Below, piece after piece: positions 51,486 through 53,670 of a stretch of DNA of 53,670 nucleotides (the stretch's first letter is position 1; every line of letters starts with the position of its first letter). The stretch is taken from contig NZ_FXZH01000025.1 of the NCBI RefSeq assembly GCF_900169365.1, positions 1 through 53,670 of the forward strand, written 5' to 3'. Origin of the DNA: Brevibacterium sp. 239c. Lineage in GTDB: Bacteria > Actinomycetota > Actinomycetes > Actinomycetales > Brevibacteriaceae. A program made the translations under genes and the position numbers. A model generated the notes under the pieces. The model ran no database searches. It saw only the letters and a program-made list of their open reading frames with translations, and was not told the origin of the DNA.

Positions 51486-52853
51486 TCAGGGGCAGTGAAG
51501 CTCGTCGAGTGTGATGATCACATTGGATGCCGTCCATGACAGAGGAGCCACGGACAGTGCAGCACCTTCTGCGCTGACCTTCTCGGGAAAGGAGCCGGCC
51601 TGCGTCCGATGGCGTCCCAACCAGTTGAGGACTTCATCAGCCTGCTTCCTGGCCCCGATTCTGGCGAACCCGAGTCCCATCAGAGACGTAGACGGCGTCC
51701 AGCTCGTCTGATCGAAGATCCAACCGTGGCCGGGTTTGATCCCGCCTGCGGGCTGGCTCAGCCTGTCCCAGACATGATCGAGCGTCGATTCGTCCAGGCC
51801 CAGGCCCGCCCCAGCTGCGGGCAGATAAGCGACCGCCGAATCGAGGCCTCCCGAGGTCGGGTAGCGCTGCAGTCCATTGGCAATGAATGTTCGAGAGAAT
51901 GTGGCTTCGTACGCCGCGCAGCTCTCTCCGAGGGCGTCAACTCCCCCATCGATGTGTCCCCACATACCGCTGCTGTGCCCGGCCAGCCTGACGAGTGCCT
52001 GCAGACCCAGCAGAGTGGGCCCCGCAGTACCAAGAGTGACTTGGGATTCGCTGACTTCCCAGTAGTCGGAGGACACCGGTGGCAGAGCGCTGCCCTGCTT
52101 CGTGAGGCGGAGGAGGCGCCGCGATGATCGTCGCAGCATCGGAGTCATGGCCTCAAGCGCCACGATCTCAACGTGCTCTCCCTCTGTGCTGACCGCCGAA
52201 GCGTGGACCTCGCTGACGGCCCAGAGCAGGAGTCCGATCGCATCGAACTGCGACGGGCGCTCGTCTGGGGCCTTCCCGGTACCCGGGATGTATCGTGCCG
52301 CAAACGATCCGTCTTCAAACTGCAGCGACTGCAGATGAAGAAGATGTTTCCACGCCAGGTCGATCGAACCGATCCGGGCCAAGGCAACCGCAGCGAATGC
52401 CGCATCGCGCGGCCAGATGTATCGCCACGGCCGATCCCAGCTGGCCACCGTCGCCGGCAGCGAGTCGGTGAGAACCCACAGATCGAGCAGCGCCGAGGTG
52501 GCAAGATCGCGTCGATGCTCTGGCAGGTGAGTGATCCACGGGGCACACCGGTCGAGGAATTCCCGCTGTCGGGATGCCGGGCCGGCATCGTCGACGTCGG
52601 GCAGGACACGTGAGTGGGGCTCCAACCGCTTCGCCATGTCGATGTCTAGACCTTCGCGAGAGGCCCCCGAGGTGAAGACGACGGTGACGGAGCGCAGAGG
52701 ATCACTTCGGCCCACCTCGGCGAGGATGTCGGTGCCAGACGATGTCGCGAACCCTGCCCCGAGCAGACCGGCACCGGTCAATGCACCGGTCAGAACCTGA
52801 CGACGGTTCGGCCGTGGCAGGTGCAGTCGGGGCTGCGAAGGTTCGGAGGTCAT
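51486..52853 (-). CDS. Exported GH15-like glycoside hydrolase
   Basis: A 455-residue protein. The N-terminus carries RRQVLTGALTGAGLLGAGFA, a twin-arginine-type signal with a weak lipobox-free cleavage region. The mature part is an (alpha/alpha)6-barrel: DRPWRYIWPRDAAFAA and DGSFAARY resemble the GH15/glucoamylase substrate-binding segments, and repeated helical hairpins follow (ARIGSIDLAWKHLLHLQS, GWIFDQTSWTPSTSLMGLGF). It may cleave alpha-linked glucans or trehalose-like sugars outside the membrane. The catalytic Glu pair could not be fixed with certainty. It lies between tig and tRNA-Gly, alone. Confidence 0.78.
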   Translation of the reverse strand: MTSEPSQPRLHLPRPNRRQVLTGALTGAGLLGAGFATSSGTDILAEVGRSDPLRSVTVVFTSGASREGLDIDMAKRLEPHSRVLPDVDDAGPASRQREFLDRCAPWITHLPEHRRDLATSALLDLWVLTDSLPATVASWDRPWRYIWPRDAAFAAVALARIGSIDLAWKHLLHLQSLQFEDGSFAARYIPGTGKAPDERPSQFDAIGLLLWAVSEVHASAVSTEGEHVEIVALEAMTPMLRRSSRRLLRLTKQGSALPPVSSDYWEVSESQVTLGTAGPTLLGLQALVRLAGHSSGMWGHIDGGVDALGESCAAYEATFSRTFIANGLQRYPTSGGLDSAVAYLPAAGAGLGLDESTLDHVWDRLSQPAGGIKPGHGWIFDQTSWTPSTSLMGLGFARIGARKQADEVLNWLGRHRTQAGSFPEKVSAEGAALSVAPLSWTASNVIITLDELHCP

Positions 52854-53046
52854 ATCTGGGGGCTGGCTTTCTGCCGTGGGTCACCTTCAGCAGCGAAGGG
52901 TGCCACCTCGGTCGCACAGGGTTGGTGAGAAATGCCGAGCACAAGATGCTGGGCGGTACTGAATTCTATCCGAGCCCGCGATGGAGTGGAGCAAATCGGT
53001 TCGAGAATCAAAACAACCGGCCGGACCATCAGGTCCGACCGGTAAA

Positions 53047-53120
53047 TGGAGGGGATGACGAGAATCGAACTCGCACCATCAGTTTGGAAGACTGAGGCTC
53101 TACCATTGAGCTACATCCCC
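53047..53120 (-). tRNA. tRNA-Gly (anticodon TCC)
   Basis: Minus-strand cloverleaf: acceptor GGGGATG with CATCCCC, D arm AGCTCAATGGTAGAGC, anticodon stem TCAGT/ACTGA around loop CTTCCAA (TCC), T arm GCGAGTTCGATTCTCGT, discriminator T and encoded CCA. It reads GGA and GGG codons. Confidence 0.96.
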
Positions 53121-53298
53121 GTGTTGCGTTAACGACTATAGTCGACATTCGCGCCTGCCGCCAAATCGTTCGAAGATGAGCTGAGTCACACTGCTCGCAA
53201 CGACCGAACCCTTCGCATGTGACCTGCATCCCATTCGCACCAAACGGCCGAATCGATGTGCATCTGGCCCCCTGCCTGTGGTTAGATTGTCTACGTCG

Positions 53299-53372
53299 CG
53301 GGATGTGGCGCAGCTTGGTAGCGCATCTGTTTTGGGAACAGAGGGTCGCAGGTTCAAATCCTGTCATCCCGA
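53299..53372 (+). tRNA. tRNA-Pro (anticodon TGG)
   Basis: Cloverleaf: acceptor CGGGATG with CATCCCG, D arm GGCGCAGCTTGGTAGCGC, anticodon stem TCTGT/ACAGA around loop TTTGGGA (TGG), T arm GCAGGTTCAAATCCTGT, discriminator A, CCA not encoded. It reads CCA and CCG codons. Confidence 0.96.
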
Positions 53373-53446
53373 CGATAGCGAAGCCGTTCGGACTCAATGT
53401 CCGGGCGGCTCTCTTCGTATTCACAGCTCGCCCGCACCCCCTTATC

Positions 53447-53484
53447 TGGGGTATAGGCCAAAATGTGGGGTATAGGCCAAAATG
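53447..53484 (+). repeat. Two perfect tandem 19-bp repeats near tRNA-Pro
   Basis: TGGGGTATAGGCCAAAATG occurs at 53447-53465 and 53466-53484, about 75 bases after tRNA-Pro. The remaining stretch to 53670 shows no gene that I trust. Repeats at a tRNA 3' side could be integrase sites or a remnant; no integrase is visible in the remaining 180 bases. Confidence 0.6.
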
Positions 53485-53670
53485 TGTGTATGGGTAGGGC
53501 GTGTTCGGCAGGCTAATCCTGATGGTTTCACCGTGATCGTCCACCCCAACCTTTCTGGATACCGTTACCGTCTTCGACGCTGAACGAGGTCCCGTACAAA
53601 GACGTTGTCTCCGGGCGGCCGGCATCTGGTCTCGTGACTTTTCGAGTAGGTTTCCTGGTCCACGCAGCCG

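Noticed and set aside
53029..53625. 198-residue minus-strand frame ending across tRNA-Gly
   Set aside because: It runs through both tRNA genes; the stretch GMTGFEPATLCSQNR is the well-known artefact of translating a tRNA antisense.

Overview
The window looks like a chromosome segment of a GC-rich actinobacterium. The gene orders mrpA(B)-C-D-E-F-G, obg-proB-proA-nadD-rsfS, ileS-folC-DUF4233-ndk and tig-clpP1-clpP2-clpX, an actinobacterial ileS T-box and a phage-type WhiB protein point to Micrococcales. Protein style makes Brevibacteriaceae (Brevibacterium) my best guess; that is inference, not a database result.

Region 1 (about 1-8690) is a mobile island. It opens in the tail of an IS3-like insertion sequence and ends at a tRNA-Ala(CGC) gene next to a tyrosine integrase. 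Between them a tightly overlapping minus-strand operon encodes an excisionase-like HTH protein, several microproteins, a DUF3987 primase/helicase-like protein cut by an in-frame TAA, a WhiB-like factor, two paralogous HNH proteins and a family of three short paralogous proteins of unknown function. No capsid, terminase, portal or conjugation gene is visible. The island could be a phage satellite, a prophage remnant or a small integrative plasmid. Its left end lies outside the window. A roughly 870-base non-coding stretch (706-1576) holds GT-skewed DNA, a 16-bp tandem repeat and dense inverted repeats, and may be an origin or a structured RNA. Three genes too short for routine ORF calling (30, 48 and 54 codons) fit exactly into operon gaps.

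Region 2 (8.8-18 kb) carries a FAD/NAD reductase, an AlkB-type dioxygenase, a complete Mrp Na+/H+ antiporter operon with fused MrpA-MrpB, and a GT4 glycosyltransferase. Region 3 (18-26.6 kb) is the conserved block rplU-rpmA-obg-proB-proA-(54 aa membrane protein)-nadD-(496 aa tail-anchored disordered protein)-rsfS-histidine phosphatase, with chorismate mutase upstream. Region 4 (26.7-33.7 kb) has an AGCS symporter, an SPFH/band-7 protein, RNase E/G with a long Ser/Asp/Arg-rich N-terminus and no Zn-link cysteines, and a VKOR homologue.

Region 5 (33.7-45.5 kb) has ndk, DUF4233, folC and ileS behind a translational T-box, then a short-chain dehydrogenase, an acyltransferase-3 protein, valS and an AIM24-family protein. 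Region 6 (45.5-53.7 kb) has an MFS exporter, clpX, clpP2, clpP1, tig, an exported GH15-like protein, tRNA-Gly(TCC) and tRNA-Pro(TGG). Many convergent or co-directional gene ends are marked by long perfect hairpins. Starts were moved from the longest ORF wherever a ribosome binding site, a stop/start overlap or family alignment favoured an internal codon.
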